A stretch of DNA of 64,000 nucleotides from Alisma plantago-aquatica (GCA_963693085.1 OY856413.1:744120556-744184555); one strand, 5' to 3'; counted from the first letter of the stretch, positions 48,971 to 61,703 are shown. Numbers and translations are program-made. The notes: a model not told the origin generated them from the letters alone.

Positions 48971-50039
48971 TAACCCAATACACTAGATGACAAGAGTGAC
49001 AAGGTGGTTAGTACCCTAGTATATGTGATGGCCAATACACTAAAGTAGGGTGTGGCCAATATCTTCAAGTGAGGTGAGGGTGTTACACCCATAAAGGGTG
49101 AAGTTGATACACATTATGAATGGTAAGGTTGATACCTTAATGGGTAAGGGTATGATGGATATGATGATGCCTAGATTGATATAAACCTAACCCAATACAT
49201 GTGTTCAACTTGACATACATGATTCAACGCTATACACCTTGTAAAGGTGAGGGCACGGCACTCTTAGGAGTGATGAGTATAATACCAAGTAATGGTGTGG
49301 CTAATACCTTGATAGGTGAAACACCTAAAGTGATTAATAATGGCCAATCCTATATCAACAATGTCTTAACCTGAGATGAGTCCATATCACTTGATGATAG
49401 TTGGGTAATTCAAGTGTGTGACTTATGGCCAATACATTACAGGATAAATGTGATGGGCTAGTGCATAAAGTATTAGGATGGGAAATACCCTAATACAAGA
49501 TAAGTTGATGAACTTAAGTAAGGTAAAAGTGAAGAGGGAAGTGATACACAAAGGCATGATAAATATCACATCCAGCACCTTAAGGTTGATACACCTTGAT
49601 GCACCTTAAAACCAATATACATGGATTAGTAACACATGAAGTGTGTCATGTCAATTGTTACATTGAGATGTAATGAGATTAATGCACTTTGATAAGTGTA
49701 GACTAATAAGCCTTGAGAAAAAGGGTTAAGCCAAGTTAATAAAGTATGATGTAATCAATATCCTAGTAAGGATGAGAGAGAAACGCATACTTTGTGTTGA
49801 TTATCATTTAATGATAAATGATGAGAATAAATAAGTATGATTGAATACTTGTGATATCAATGTATGCTCCTAGATGTGTGGAGCAATGAATTAGGGTTTG
49901 AATTAATAATATGAACTCGAAACCCTATTCAGTTATAAAGGGAAACCCTAACCCTAATAATGGGAAGGTTGTATTTCTCTTATTGCATAAGCCTTGTAAG
50001 GCATGTTAAATACTTGTGTAACAAGTATAATAATTAATT

Positions 50040-50290
50040 GCCTTATGAGCCATTTGAATAAGTTGTTGCCTAGTGAGAGGTGACAAGATGTGTAATGGCC
50101 TTGTGAGCCATGTGAATAAGTTGTTTCCTAGTGAGAGGTGGCTAGATGTGTAATGGCCTTGTGAGCCATGTGAATAAGTTGTTTCCTAGTGAGAGGTGAT
50201 AAGATGTGTAATGGACTTGTAAGCCATGTGAATAAGTTGTTGTCTAGTGAGAGGTGACAAGATGTGCAATGGCCTTGTGAGCCATGTGAA
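50040..50290. repeat. 58-bp tandem repeat, 4 to 4.5 copies, in the 5' LTR
   Basis: Units contain GCCATGTGAATAAGTTGTT then CCTAGTGAGAGGTGACAAGA. Copies differ from each other at several positions (for example TGGCTAGA and TGATAAGA forms). Confidence 0.9.
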
Positions 50291-51899
50291 TACTTGAACA
50301 ACAAGTAAAATGAATACCTTGGTATGAGGACCTAGAGGTAATAGTTACCTAATAAGTGGTAACAGTGTCCAATGATGATCTAAGGGTTTGAATACCCAGA
50401 TCTAGTAATCATGATGATGATAATGTTGAGGGATGATAATTCCCAATAATGAGATAAAGGATTGAAATCCTAAATGACATATGTGTTCTAAAGATTTGAA
50501 AAGTACTTTATAGATGAATTACACTTTTCTTTGTAGCATCTGTTATAATAATTCATGTTTGAAACTTGATTGATGCTAAAAGACATTGTAATGTACCTAA
50601 TAATCAAGTGGAATTTCATCATGTAGTGCCCTGACCATAGATCCATCATCGTCAGTAGTTGGTGATGGTGAAACATGTTTTCCCACGGGATCTCTTAGAG
50701 AGCGCATATTTTTGAATATACGGGGTGATGGGCACAAATATCCTTACACCCTAATGAGAGATTGATGTGAGATCCCATTCATTATAAATGTCGGGATGCA
50801 TGTATCACGAATCTCCCGATGATGATGAATGCTGGGATTGATTGTAGATAAACATGAGATCTCTCAATCCTGACGAGAGTGCAGTTACCACTGTAGCTCT
50901 ATAGCAAAGTTGTGAGTATACCCTGAAAATCTATGTAGCAGTTGACACAAGATGTCCTACTTGTGGTCTCGCACTAACCGAGATGGCAGAGGTCATGGCA
51001 GCCGGCTCTCCCATTGACCTTGTATGCTACCGATTTTGACTTCGCAGTGGTCGGTTGGAGTATGAGCAGTATATGTCATCTCCTTAGGGCATAAGTGTGA
51101 TTGAAAAATGTAATCAGTTGTGTAGCATATCTGCTTAAGGATCGAATATGGACAACATTAATTGATGTGCACTTCAGTTTTACATCTTAGTTGATAGATG
51201 ATATTTATGTTTCTTAATATTCCTTGCAAAGAAGATAAATGGTTTATAACTCTACCATGGGTAGATGCAATGTCCTCCTTAAGAAAGGAGATTCCTTCAT
51301 TCTATTCATATAGTGAATTGTCCTTCCTGTTAATATAAAAAGAATCTCTACTCGGTTTATAAATACTTAATCTGTGATAATAATATGGTCATTGGAGAGT
51401 TATATCTCTCGCTGGGACAATTGTCTCACCCCGTGGGATCCACATTTTTTTAGGTGGACATGCACGAGGTGGCGAAGATCTTTCTACAGAGGAGGAACAG
51501 TAGCTGAGTCAGCAGTAACAGCTCAGGTTGAGTGTATTGTCTGTCGTGTCTTGTAGATAGAAGTCCTATGTGTCGTCTCTATACTCTCAGGTCCTTGGAG
51601 TTAGTTCATACTGGTTTCATGAATGATCTGAGATTTTGGCTTGAATGCCTCAAGGTTTTATGTTGCTCCAGTATGTGTTTTGATAGAGCAATAGTTAAAT
51701 GTTGTCCTCAAGATGAGATGTTGTACAATGTAATCATGATATGTATGAGTTTTGGATCTTTAAGTAAGAGTTTTTGGAAAAGGATCTCCTTGCAAAACGG
51801 TTTTAAATTATAGTGATTTTTGTTAATCCGCTTATTCTGTTTATTCTGCTTAATTAGTAATGATTTGTTTGTCAGTTTGATGATGGTCATTACAATTTT

Positions 51900-51911
51900 T
51901 GGTATCAGAGC
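51900..51911 (+). other. Primer-binding site of the 5.25-kb-LTR element
   Basis: TGGTATCAGAGC, five bases after the LTR end CATTACA. It is complementary to initiator tRNA-Met. Confidence 0.88.
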
Positions 51912-52027
51912 TTGAGGTTCGCTGAGTCTACAAAGACATAGGACTAAACCGTTGAGTCTGTTCTAGTGTCCTCCAGTATAACCTATAGTGACTTCTGCTT
52001 GGGCAGAAGAAAGGGGGAAGTTTAAAA

Positions 52028-52830
52028 ATGACTGGAGAACATGAGGAACACATTGTTGAGGGCAATGTTGTTGCACCAGGAAAGGGTGCAAGGGATCAGG
52101 CAAGAGAAGAATGAGTGCCTGAGAATTCCCATCATGATCCGATCAGGATAGAGAATCTTGTTTTTATGCTCTTGTTGAGATGGTTAGGACAACAGTGATA
52201 CATATAGTAGGCTCAATACTAGCATGACAACCTAGGTTACCAGTCCTTTATGCAGAAACTTTGGGTTCTGAAAGGGTTCCTGAATGACATAGTCATGTTG
52301 GAACAGTGGAAAATGTGGGAATGATTAACATATGACAAGAAAATAGACTCTTCCATAAGTATAGACAGATAGTACATCTATGATGGTAATGCCCAAGGAG
52401 GGGCAATAAGTTGAGAATTAAGGAAATATCACTACAATTCTAGAGACATTTTCCTAGTTGTTCTAAAAAGACAAATTTTTCAGTGCCACCAGTGCAATAA
52501 ATGCCTAGTGTACCAGGGCAGTAGTCACTAAGTAAAGGCAAAGGTCCTAACTTTCCACCTGTAAGAACCCATGGCTTAGTCTCTACATCGGTAATAATAC
52601 CGATAAGACCATGGTATGAGGATAAGACATGTTATAGATGTGTACATGTTGAGCATACTAAACCCTTTTGTTCAAAAAGAAGGGAGGAAATGACTCAACA
52701 ACCAAGGTAGACTCGACAGGGCTTACGAAAGTTACAAACCAATAGTGTAAAAAGGCAAGAGCAACAACATGAAACAACTAGACTCTATGTGTTGAGTCAA
52801 CCTAAAGCAGTAGATGACCGCGAGGGGTAA
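52028..52830 (+). pseudogene. Gag remnant with intact CCHC zinc knuckle
   Basis: A likely start at 52028 reads MTGEHEEHIVEGNVVAPGKG and soon meets a stop. At 52630-52671 the frame reads CYRCVHVEHTKPFC, a perfect C-X2-C-X4-H-X4-C zinc knuckle that in working elements binds genomic RNA. About 35 codons later RLYVLSQPKAVDD fits the RVxALTQxDA segment found between knuckle and protease in Tekay/Del elements. The region between start and knuckle is too short for a full gag and has stops, so most of the gag body is deleted. Confidence 0.78.
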
Positions 52831-54700
52831 TAGTCAGATAGATCTTTTTCATTTTGATATGCCTTATCTTGATGTTATATGATAATCATAAGGAGGATTG
52901 TTGTTATGGATTTCCCTATTGATTGTCTGATGGGTACATAGGGAACAAATGATGAGGACTAGAATTTATATCTTGTTCAGTATTCTTTTAAATGTTCTAT
53001 AATTGCTCTTATCTGTGTGAAAGAGGATGAGACATAGAAGTGATGCCTGGAGAAAATCTAGGAATGTTAAATCATGTGTTTGTGATGATACGAAAAGTAA
53101 GGAATATGATAGTACACAAAGTGCATACTACCTAATCTCAATACTTGCATACCCTGTCCAGGTATCAACTATTGAACATAAGGTGAGTATGGAACTCTTA
53201 GATTGTTATCTTTCTGATTACTCTGATCAATTAGTCATTTTGAGACAATCTAGTGAGCATAATGAAACTAGAAATATGGCATGGATATTTTAATCACATA
53301 CTAAGTGCAATAAAATGGAATCTGAGATGATCTCAGATCAATCTGTGTGTATGAGGAAGTAAAAAGTATAATCCTCGTGATAAAAGAATGAGAACAAGGG
53401 AGATGATCCCTTTCTGATAAAGCTTGTGTGAATAGTAAAGATTTTTTCCCATGATGTGGAAATGGGAAATGTAATAAAATCACAAAATGTTCATGAACAT
53501 GTTAGACAATAACAAAGAAAGGAGTGATGACATGTAATAAAACTTATAATTCATATGTTGATGGTAAGGAAACTAGGATGAAACAAGAGTAAATGGCTCA
53601 TGAACAGTTGAAAGTTCATGCAATAAGCAGAGGAGATGATAATCTCTTCTCTTTGTTAAACAACCCTGGGTGATGATGGGGTGATAAAAGGAATAATTTT
53701 CTTTTTGTTCTCTCCTTTTAGGGACATGGCAATCAAGTGAGTACTATGACACTTGATGTGCATGGATTAGAAATAATCCATTGATGGATACTTAGAAAAG
53801 TATCATTTCATCTTGGACTTTGGTTCCAAGATAAAGATATGTGTAATAAATAATGTCCCAAATATGAAAGAAAGATCCTTTTTATGTGTGGCTTTGGTAA
53901 TAACAACAGAGAGATGGAAATGATGAGGATGTCATGTGTTTTTGACACATGTGATAGATACCAAAGTAAGGAATTATGGTATCTAAGAAATATCAGGTGG
54001 TATGGGAAAGTAAAAACATAACTCCTAATCAGATGATTTATGTTTGTTACCTGGGATGGCCAACTGTGAAATTAGTCTGGTTACATAAAATAGTATGGAC
54101 ATCATATGTTAGGGGTTTATGCCCTACATAAACATAACATCGATAAGAATGTACTAATTGAAGGAACAATTGTAAAATCATTGTGGGAAAAGATTTTCAA
54201 GCTAAAAATAATTCCTTAGAATACCCTTATCTAGATCTATTAAGGCAACTTATACATAACATCTAAAGATACCTCTAAGATAAGTTCTTAATTGATAAGT
54301 AACCTCCCATTATGACAAGAGAATGTACAACTAATGAAATAGTTGGTACAAGTTGTAAGAAAGTTTAGTGTTGTGTCAGCAGATTAGATGACACAGCAGA
54401 TGTATGATAATACTTGTATTCCCAAGTGGGTGATAGAATGTAACTCTAGTCTTTCTTTGGAAGTGAAATGCTAAACTGAATGAGGAGTATGGAAGACTCC
54501 CCCGAATCAAGAATCTTGTCACATAAAGTTGTAAGTTGAGAAAGGTGACATATCAGTGAGGTTTGGCACCTAAGTTAAATAGGGTATGTGTAATGTTTCT
54601 TTGACTAAGAAAAGTATTACCTGACACAGAGTTGACTCTACAATCAATAATGAAAAAGGCAGTGGAGTATGTGTCATGTGTGACAGATTCTATGATAACC
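52831..54700 (+). other. Decayed internal region of the 5.25-kb-LTR element
   Basis: No RT, RNase H or integrase block can be read. Short frames occur but do not match conserved motifs. The length (1.9 kb) is far below a normal pol. Confidence 0.5.
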
Positions 54701-54853
54701 CTGTGTGGAAGAACTTTGTGTTGATCAAAGTTCTATGGCATCTCCATGACATTAAGATTTTATGTGGATACTTGATGATATGATGAATGAATAATATATG
54801 TCTCCCTTTACCTAGGATTTCGGGGATGAAATCCTTGTTGGGGGTCTATAACT
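54701..54853 (+). pseudogene. Chromovirus pol C-terminus and polypurine tract
   Basis: LIKVLWHLHD at about 54723-54752 matches the VKVLWxxH...EEATWE end of the chromodomain in Tekay/Del elements. After further decay the frame reads DFGDEILVGGL and a stop (about 54817-54852), overlapping the purine-rich tract before the LTR at 54854. The same DFGDEIL ending occurs in the LARD. Confidence 0.75.
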
Positions 54854-55784
54854 TGTAATGACCCTGACCTGGGTTATGCGGTAACCATGTTTTTTTTGGC
54901 TAAGTGGGTTGCTTAGAAATTTAATATAATCCTCTAAGGTGTTTTGTTATCATGTGACACACTTATGTTCCAAGTTTGGTCCTGATTGAATGATGTTTGA
55001 GCAATGTTCCTTTATTTTGGACCAAAGTGCAATTTACCCAAGATGAGGGGATATATTGCAAAATTTCACATTTTGAACATGCCTTAAGTGTTTTAGCATC
55101 ATAAGAGAGAGAATGATGCTAAGTGGTGGCTTGTAGATAGCCTAAATTCCAAGTTTGAACATGTTTGAATAATGCTAGTACCTTGTGCACCAATTTTGGT
55201 ACAAATTGTAATTTACCTAAAATATAGGGTTGATATGAAAATTACCACATTTAGAGTGTCCCTACTTCCTCTATGTATCATTTAGAGGAGAGACAATTAA
55301 TGAGACACTATGTTTGATCAATTATGAGTGATGGTATTCTTGGTGATGAAAAGACCAAGAAAGGGGTTGAATGGAAACCCTAATTTGAGCTTGTATTAAG
55401 TGTATCGGGTTGTAGTGATTAAATGGGAGTCCCTATCGGCAAAGGAGCCAAAGAGGAGACCCCCATATATTTTTTTTAACTCTTTGAATCTTCAAAAACG
55501 AGCTAATCCCCTCAATAAATCAATGGTTATCGGCTTGCAACTTTCCTTTGGAAAAGGTTGCATTCAATTTGTGAATATAATAATGTGAGTGAAAGTGGTT
55601 TGTCCTAGAAGATAACCAAAGGGGGCCGACCCTTATCCCTTGCATTATCCTCAAGTTTTTATTTTGCATGGAAATATAAATATGGATTTCATGCAAGTAC
55701 ATGTGTCAACCATGCATGGACATGTGGCACCTAGTAGCTTAAATTGATGACACCTCATTTTCACACTTCTTCATGAACAACAAG

Positions 55785-55792
55785 TATATATA
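55785..55792 (+). promoter_or_regulatory. TATA box of the 3' LTR
   Basis: TATATATACCCC, identical to the core in the 5' LTR. Confidence 0.6.
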
Positions 55793-55924
55793 CCCCTTAT
55801 TTCACCCCTTAGTGAATTTTTTCAAATCTTACCACCTCCTTGATCTTATATATCGTGCATGGAGATTTGTTTTGTGCATAGGTGATGTTTTATCGTGCAT
55901 AGGTCTTGGGTATTGGCCTTAGCA

Positions 55925-57175
55925 AGTTGATATCGGCCTAGCAAGGTGATATCGGCCATAGTGGAGTGTTTTTTGCCACAAGTGAAGGGGATATCGGCCA
56001 CTAGTGATGGCATATCGTGCAAGGGTAGTCAGGTATCGTGCAAGGTGCTAAGGAGTAAGAGGGAGCTCAATACTTAACCCTAAGGTGAGGCCATGATCAT
56101 CTTCAACCTAGGATTGAAGCATGATTTTAGGGTTATAATCTTCCTTTCTTTTCTTCTTCACCAATTGCTTATCCTTGGTGATTCCTTGTATATGAAGGAA
56201 TTGTGAACGAGCCTTGGACTTTTGATAAGTCATCTTCAACCTTAGGAATGTGGAGCTTTGGAGATTGGAGCTTTGAAGTTGTTCTTGAGGCGGGTTATAC
56301 AACTTGAACTCTATCATGTTATTATTCTTCACCTAAATTGCTATACTTAATGATCTACTTTTAATTCCGAAATTTTCTGAAATAGTTGATGACATTATAA
56401 GTTCTAGTAGTTTCTTAGACATTTTTCCATGAACTATAACAGTTAGAACAAAGGTCTAGAGCTTGAAGAAGATGGTATCACCTTATAAAGTGATATCGGG
56501 TTCAAGCACACCAGCAAGCACCTCTAATCCGATATGGTGATGCACCTATTTCACTAAAACAATATGGATATGATTTAATACTTTCTTGAAAGATATTAGG
56601 TCAAGAAAACACCTCAAAAATGATATTGGGCTAAGCACACACCTTTTTGCCCGATATGGTGCGAAGCAAGCACACACCTCTTTGCTTGATATGGTGTGAA
56701 GCGCACACACACCTCTTTGCCTGATATGGTGTGAAGCACACACACACCTCTTTACCCGATATGGTTTGAAGCACACATACACCTCTAAAGTGATATGGTA
56801 AGAAAGCACACACCTCTTTGCCCGATATGGTGTGAAGCACACACACACATCTAAAGTGATATGGTAAGCAAGCACACACATCTTTGCCCGATATGGTGTG
56901 AAGCACACATACACCTCAAAAGTGATATGGAAGCATACATACACCTCAAGGGTGATATGGAAGCACACATACATCTCAAACTCGATATGGTAAGCACACA
57001 TACACATCAAGGTCGATATCGTAAGCACACATACACCTCAAACCCAAGATGGTAAACACACATACACCTCTAGGTGATATGGGTAGCAAGTATACATCAT
57101 TAAACTGATATTGGGTTAAGCATACACCTTTTGGATGATATGGTGTTGAGCACATATCTCTAAAATGATATGGTG
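55925..57175. repeat. GATATGG/GATATCG tandem array in the 3' LTR
   Basis: It has the same organisation as 47700-48970, with nearly the same unit order. Differences are point changes within units rather than large gains or losses. Confidence 0.85.
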
Positions 57176-58244
57176 GGTAACCCAATACACTAGATGACAA
57201 GAGTGGCAAGGTGGTTAGTACCCTAGTACATGTGATGGCCAATACACTAAAGTAGGGTGTGGCCAATATCTTCAAGTGAGGTGAGGATGTTACACCCATG
57301 AAGGGTGAAGTTGATACAAATTATGAATGGTAAGGTTGATACCTTAATGTGTAAGGGTGTGAGGGATATGATGATGCCTAGATCGATATACACCTAACCC
57401 AATACATGTGTTCAACTTGACATACATGATTCAACCCTATACACCTTGTAAAGGTGAGGGCACGACACTCTTAGGAGTGATGAGTATAATACCAAGTAAT
57501 GGTGTGGCTAATACCTTGATAGGTGAAACACCTAAAGTGATTAATAATGGCCAATCCTATATCAAAAATATATCTTAACCTGAGATGAGTCCATATCACT
57601 TGATGATAGTTGGGTAATTCAAGTGTGTGACTTATGTCCAATACATTACTGGATAAATGTGATGGGCTAGTGCATAAAGTATTAGGATGGGAATACCCTA
57701 ATACAAGATAAGTTGATGAACTTAAATAAGTTAAAAGCGATGAGGGAAGTGATACACCAAGGCATGATAAATATCACATCCAGCACCTTTAGGTTGATAC
57801 ACCTTGATGCACCTTAAATCCAATATACATGGATGAGTAACACATGAAGTGTGTCATGTCAATTGTTACATTGAGATGTAATGAGATTAATGCACTTTGA
57901 TAAGTGTAGGCTAACAGGCCTTGAGAAAAAGGGTTAAGCCAAGTTAATAAAGTATGATGTAATCAATATCCTAGTGAGTATGAGAGAGAAAATCATACTT
58001 TGTGTTTATTATCATTTAATGATAAATGATGAGAATAAATAAGTATGATTGAATACTTGTGATATCAATGTATGCTCCTATATGTGTGGAGCAATGAATT
58101 AGGGTTTGAATTAATAATATGAACTTGAAACCCTATTCAGATATAAAGGGAAACCCTAACCCTAATAATGGGAAGGATGTATTTCTCTTAATGCATAAGC
58201 CTTGTAAGGCATGTTAAATACTTGTGTAACAAGTATAATAATTA

Positions 58245-58500
58245 ATGGCCTTGTGAACCATGTGAATAAGTTGTTGCCTAGTGAGAGGTGACAAGATGTG
58301 TAATGGCCTTGTGAGCCATGTGAATAAGTTGTTGCCTAGTGAGAGGTGACAAGATGTGTAATGGCCTTGTGAGCCATGTGAATAAGTTGTTGCCTAGTGA
58401 GAGGTGACAAGATGTGTAATGGCCTTATGAGCCATGTGAATAATTTGTTGCCTAGTGAGAGGTGACAAGATGTGCAATGGCCTTGTGACCCATGTGAATA
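58245..58500. repeat. 58-bp tandem repeat, 4 to 4.5 copies, in the 3' LTR
   Basis: It has the same unit as 50040-50290, but these copies are almost identical to each other (GTTGTTGCCTAGTGAGAGG in each), suggesting recent homogenisation or less decay than in the 5' LTR. Confidence 0.9.
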
Positions 58501-60320
58501 CTTGAACAACAAGTAAAATTAATACCTTGGTCTGAGGACCTAGAGGTAATAGTTACCTAATAAGTGGTAACAGTGTTCAATGATGATTTAAGGGTTTGAA
58601 TACCCATATCTAGTAATCATGATGATGATAATTTTGAGGGATGAGAATTCCCAGTAATGAGATAAGGGATTGAAATCCTAAATGACATATGTGTTCTAAA
58701 GATTTGAAAAGTACTTGATACATGACTTACACTTTTCTTTGTAGCATATGTTATAATAATTCATGTTTGAAACTTGATTGATGCTAAAAGACATTGTAAT
58801 GTACCTAATTAATAAAGTGGAATTTCATCATGTTGTGCCCTGACCATAGATCCATCATCGTCAGTAGTTGGTGATGGTGAAACAGGTTTTCCCATGGGAT
58901 CTCCTGGAGAGCGCATATTTTTTAATATGTGGGGTTGATGGGCATGAATATCCTTACGCCCTAATGAGGGATTGATGTGAGATCTCCTTCATTATAAATG
59001 TCGGGATGGATGTATCATGAATCTCCCGATGATGATGAATGTCGGGATTGATAGTGGATAAACACGAGATCTCTCAATCCCGAAGAGAGTGCACTTTCCG
59101 TTGTAGCTCTATAGTGAAGTTGTCAGTATACCCTGGAAAGCTATGTAGCAGTTGACACAAGATGTCCTACTTGTGGTCCCGCACTGACTGAGACGGCAGA
59201 GGTCATGGCAGTCGGCTCTCCCATTGACCTTGTATTGTACTGATTTTGACTTCGCAGTGGTCGGTTGGAGTATGAGTGGTATACCTCATCTCTTTAGGGC
59301 ATAAGTGTGATTGAAAAATGTAATCAGTCGTGTCACCTATCTGCTTAAGGATCGAATATGTACAACATTTATTGATGTGCACTTCAGTTGTACATCTTAG
59401 TTGATAGATGATATTTATGTTTATTTACATTCCTTGCAAAGCAGATAGATGATTTATAACTCTACCATGGGTAGATGCAATGTCCTCCTTAAGAAAGGAG
59501 ATTACTTCATTCTGTTCATACAATGAATTATTCTGCCTGTTAATATAAAAAGAACATCTTCTCAGTTTATAAATACTTAATCAATGATAATAATATGGTC
59601 GGTGGAGAGTTATATCTCTCGCTGGGACAATTGTCTCACCCCATGGGATCCACTTTTTTTAGGTGGACATGCATGAGGTGACGAAGATCTTTCTGTAGAG
59701 GAGGAACAACAGCTGAGGCAGCAATGACAGCTCAGGTTGAGTGTACTGTCTATCGTGTCTTGTAGATAGAAGTCCTATGTGTCGTCTTTGTACTCTCAGG
59801 TCCTTGGAGTTGGTTCATACTAGTTTCATGAATGATCTGAGATTTTGGCTTGAATGCCTCAAGGTTTTATGTTGCTCCAGTATGTGTTTTGATAGAGCAA
59901 CTGTTAAATGTTGTCCTCAAGATGAGATGTTGTACAATGTAATCATGATACGTATGAGTTTTGGATCTTTCAGTAAGAGTTTTTTGGAAAAGGATCTCCT
60001 TGCAAAATGGTTTTAAATTTTAGTGATTTTTATTAATCCACTGATTATGTTTATTCTGCTTAATTAGTAACAATTTTTTGTCGGTTTGATGACAGTCGCT
60101 ACAACAAATGCCTAAATCGACACATCCTAACTTGGAGAGAAACAAGTCAAAATCAATGCAAGTGCACTTTTGTGGATAAGACATCAAATCTATTAGAGTG
60201 ATGTTGTAAATGACTTGCATGTCTGACTTGTAAGTAAGCTTAGAAAAAATTAAGAGCACTTAAAACACATATTTAAGCACTTCAATGCCAATTTCCAAAA
60301 TTCATCACAGGGACTTTTAT

Positions 60321-60541
60321 CGGCCGAGTTTCAACTAGGGTAAACTTGACTAACACCCTTGATGGATTTTGGGAACTTCCAGGGTCGGCCGAGTTTACCC
60401 CAAGATAAACTCAATCAAAACTCTACATAGGAAAGCCAAATTTAAGCCATTGGACAAGTTTCATCTAGTTTTAAGTCGGCCGACAACTCAAATTTGATTA
60501 GTTGCATGGATCTATCGGTTGAGTTTCCCAAAAGTAAACTC
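60321..60541 (+). promoter_or_regulatory. Three small inverted repeats in copia B U3
   Basis: GAGTTTA-loop-TAAACTC at about 60391-60412, GAGTTT-loop-AAACTC at 60521-60541, and a weaker AGTTT/AAACT pair at about 60328-60347. Two of the three follow TCGGCCGA-like words. They lie about 145-365 bp upstream of the TATA box and could be hairpins or paired binding sites; no function is known to me. Confidence 0.5.
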
Positions 60542-60684
60542 GCCTAGAGTCACTATACGATATGTGTAGAAAAAGTTTTTCTAACCATTATAGTGCTGCA
60601 AAACTCAAAAATATATCCATTGCAACACCCCAAACGGCTACAATTTGTTCCTAAGTATCTCTGCTGGCTAGTAGGAAACCTAAA

Positions 60685-60694
60685 CTATAAATAG
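60685..60694 (+). promoter_or_regulatory. TATA box of copia B LTR
   Basis: CTATAAATAG, a near-consensus plant TATA box about 1.0 kb before the LTR end. Confidence 0.65.
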
Positions 60695-61012
60695 GAACCT
60701 TGGGCTTCGCCCATGGTTATCCAAGCACTATGAATATCCCTATATTATACTTGAGTTCCTCCAAGAGCCTCCTTCCAGTCTCAAGATTAATCACTTTCTA
60801 CAACCATTAGAGTGAGTAGGAGATTTGTAAGAGAGCTAGAAGTCCTACATGTATATCTTGTGAGGCTCTCATTTCCTCCACCTCCAAATCTCTCTTTCTA
60901 TCATGAAGATGAAGGTTCTCTCTCTTGGCTAAGAGGTCTGAAGGATAAGAAGGGAAGGAGTCCATTCATGAAAGCTTCTCCTTGGTGAAGGTGAAGTCAA
61001 AGGAAAAAGATC

Positions 61013-61333
61013 CAAGAGAAGAGTAGGTGATTCCTTCAAGGAGGAAAACTTATTGCAAGAGTGGGTAAGTCCTTGGTGAAGGCGGAAGACTCACTGAAAA
61101 AGTGGGTAAGTCCTTGGTGAGGTAAAACACTCTTGGTCATGGATAGGTAAGTCCTTTGTAAGTTGAAGTCAAAGGCGGAATATGCAAGAGAAGAGTGGGT
61201 AATTCCTTAAAGGAGAAAGACTTGTGGCAAGAGTGGGTAAGTTCTTGGTGAAGGTAGAAGACTCATTGCAAAAGTGGGTAAGTCCTTGATGAGGTAGAAC
61301 ACTCTTGGTCATGGATAGGTAAGTTTTTGTAGG
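61013..61333 (+). repeat. 172-bp direct duplication in copia B LTR
   Basis: The sequence from CAAGAGAAGAGT (61013) repeats from 61185. Each copy contains several GTGGGTAAGTCCTTGGTGA-like words, so the unit itself is built of shorter repeats. It lies downstream of the TATA box. Confidence 0.8.
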
Positions 61334-61691
61334 GTTATTGACTCCCGTGTCCTTAAGGGGAAGTCTATGCATCCTTGTCCTAGAAAAGGAAGATCATATG
61401 TTGTAACTTTTATAATGGAATAAAAGGAGTGAGACATGGTTGAAAAATCCTTTAGGTTGACCTCTCTAGGTAGTGGATGTGCACTCTCCTAGTTTGGAGT
61501 TTGGGACCACTATACATAGCTTGTGTTCTAGTGCTTGTTCAATCTCTCTCATCCTTCCTATGTATGCTTAGCTACACTCAAATTTCATATTAGCTACCTT
61601 ATCTTGTGATCTATCTTGAAGGTCTAATGAAGTTGGTTTATATTTTTATAGTTCTATTAACTCCCCCTCTAGGTTCCATTGATCCAACAAG

Positions 61692-61703
61692 TGCTATAAG
61701 AGA
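61692..61703 (+). other. Copia B primer-binding site (decayed)
   Basis: TGCTATAAGAGA against the expected TGGTATCAGAGC: three differences, at the right distance from the LTR end. Confidence 0.6.

Larger units (their letters stand above)
46630..51894 (+). repeat. 5.25-kb-LTR element, 5' LTR
   Basis: It starts TATAATGA (TG changed to TA) and ends CATTACA. It contains a TATA box at 47562, GATAT-type repeats at 47700-48970 and a 58-bp tandem repeat at 50040-50290. Confidence 0.92.
46630..60103 (+). mobile_element. Tekay-like Ty3/gypsy element with 5.25-kb LTRs (defective)
   Basis: LTRs at 46630-51894 (5,265 bp) and 54854-60103 (5,250 bp) enclose a 2.96-kb internal region. TSD ACAAA occurs at 46625-46629 and 60104-60108. 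The primer-binding site is at 51900-51911. The internal region holds gag remnants with an intact CCHC knuckle and the end of a chromovirus pol, but the RT and integrase are not recognisable, so it is non-autonomous. In the first ~300 aligned LTR bases I estimate about 8% difference. LTRs of this length are unusual, and most of each lies downstream of the TATA box. Confidence 0.92.
54854..60103 (+). repeat. 5.25-kb-LTR element, 3' LTR
   Basis: It starts TGTAATGACC and ends GCTACA, followed by TSD ACAAA. It is collinear with the 5' LTR, including both tandem arrays. Confidence 0.92.
60109..61689 (+). repeat. Copia B 5' LTR (start not resolved)
   Basis: The right end is set by ...GATCCAACA followed by a decayed primer-binding site. 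A TATA box (60686) and a leader of about 1 kb fit an LTR. The left end was not found: the 5.25-kb-LTR element inserted upstream or within it, so some of U3 may lie left of 46625. Confidence 0.6.

Noticed and set aside
48383..49092. Overlapping frames on the minus strand encoding Cys-rich repeats (CVCFTPYRAKRCV-like), also at 56546-57299
   Set aside because: Several frames of the same tandem array are open at once, and the array lies inside an LTR. No signal peptide, start context or conservation of one frame supports a protein.
48400..50290. Regular direct repeats that could suggest a CRISPR array
   Set aside because: Repeats are contiguous or degenerate without unique spacers, there are no cas genes, and the context is a plant LTR.
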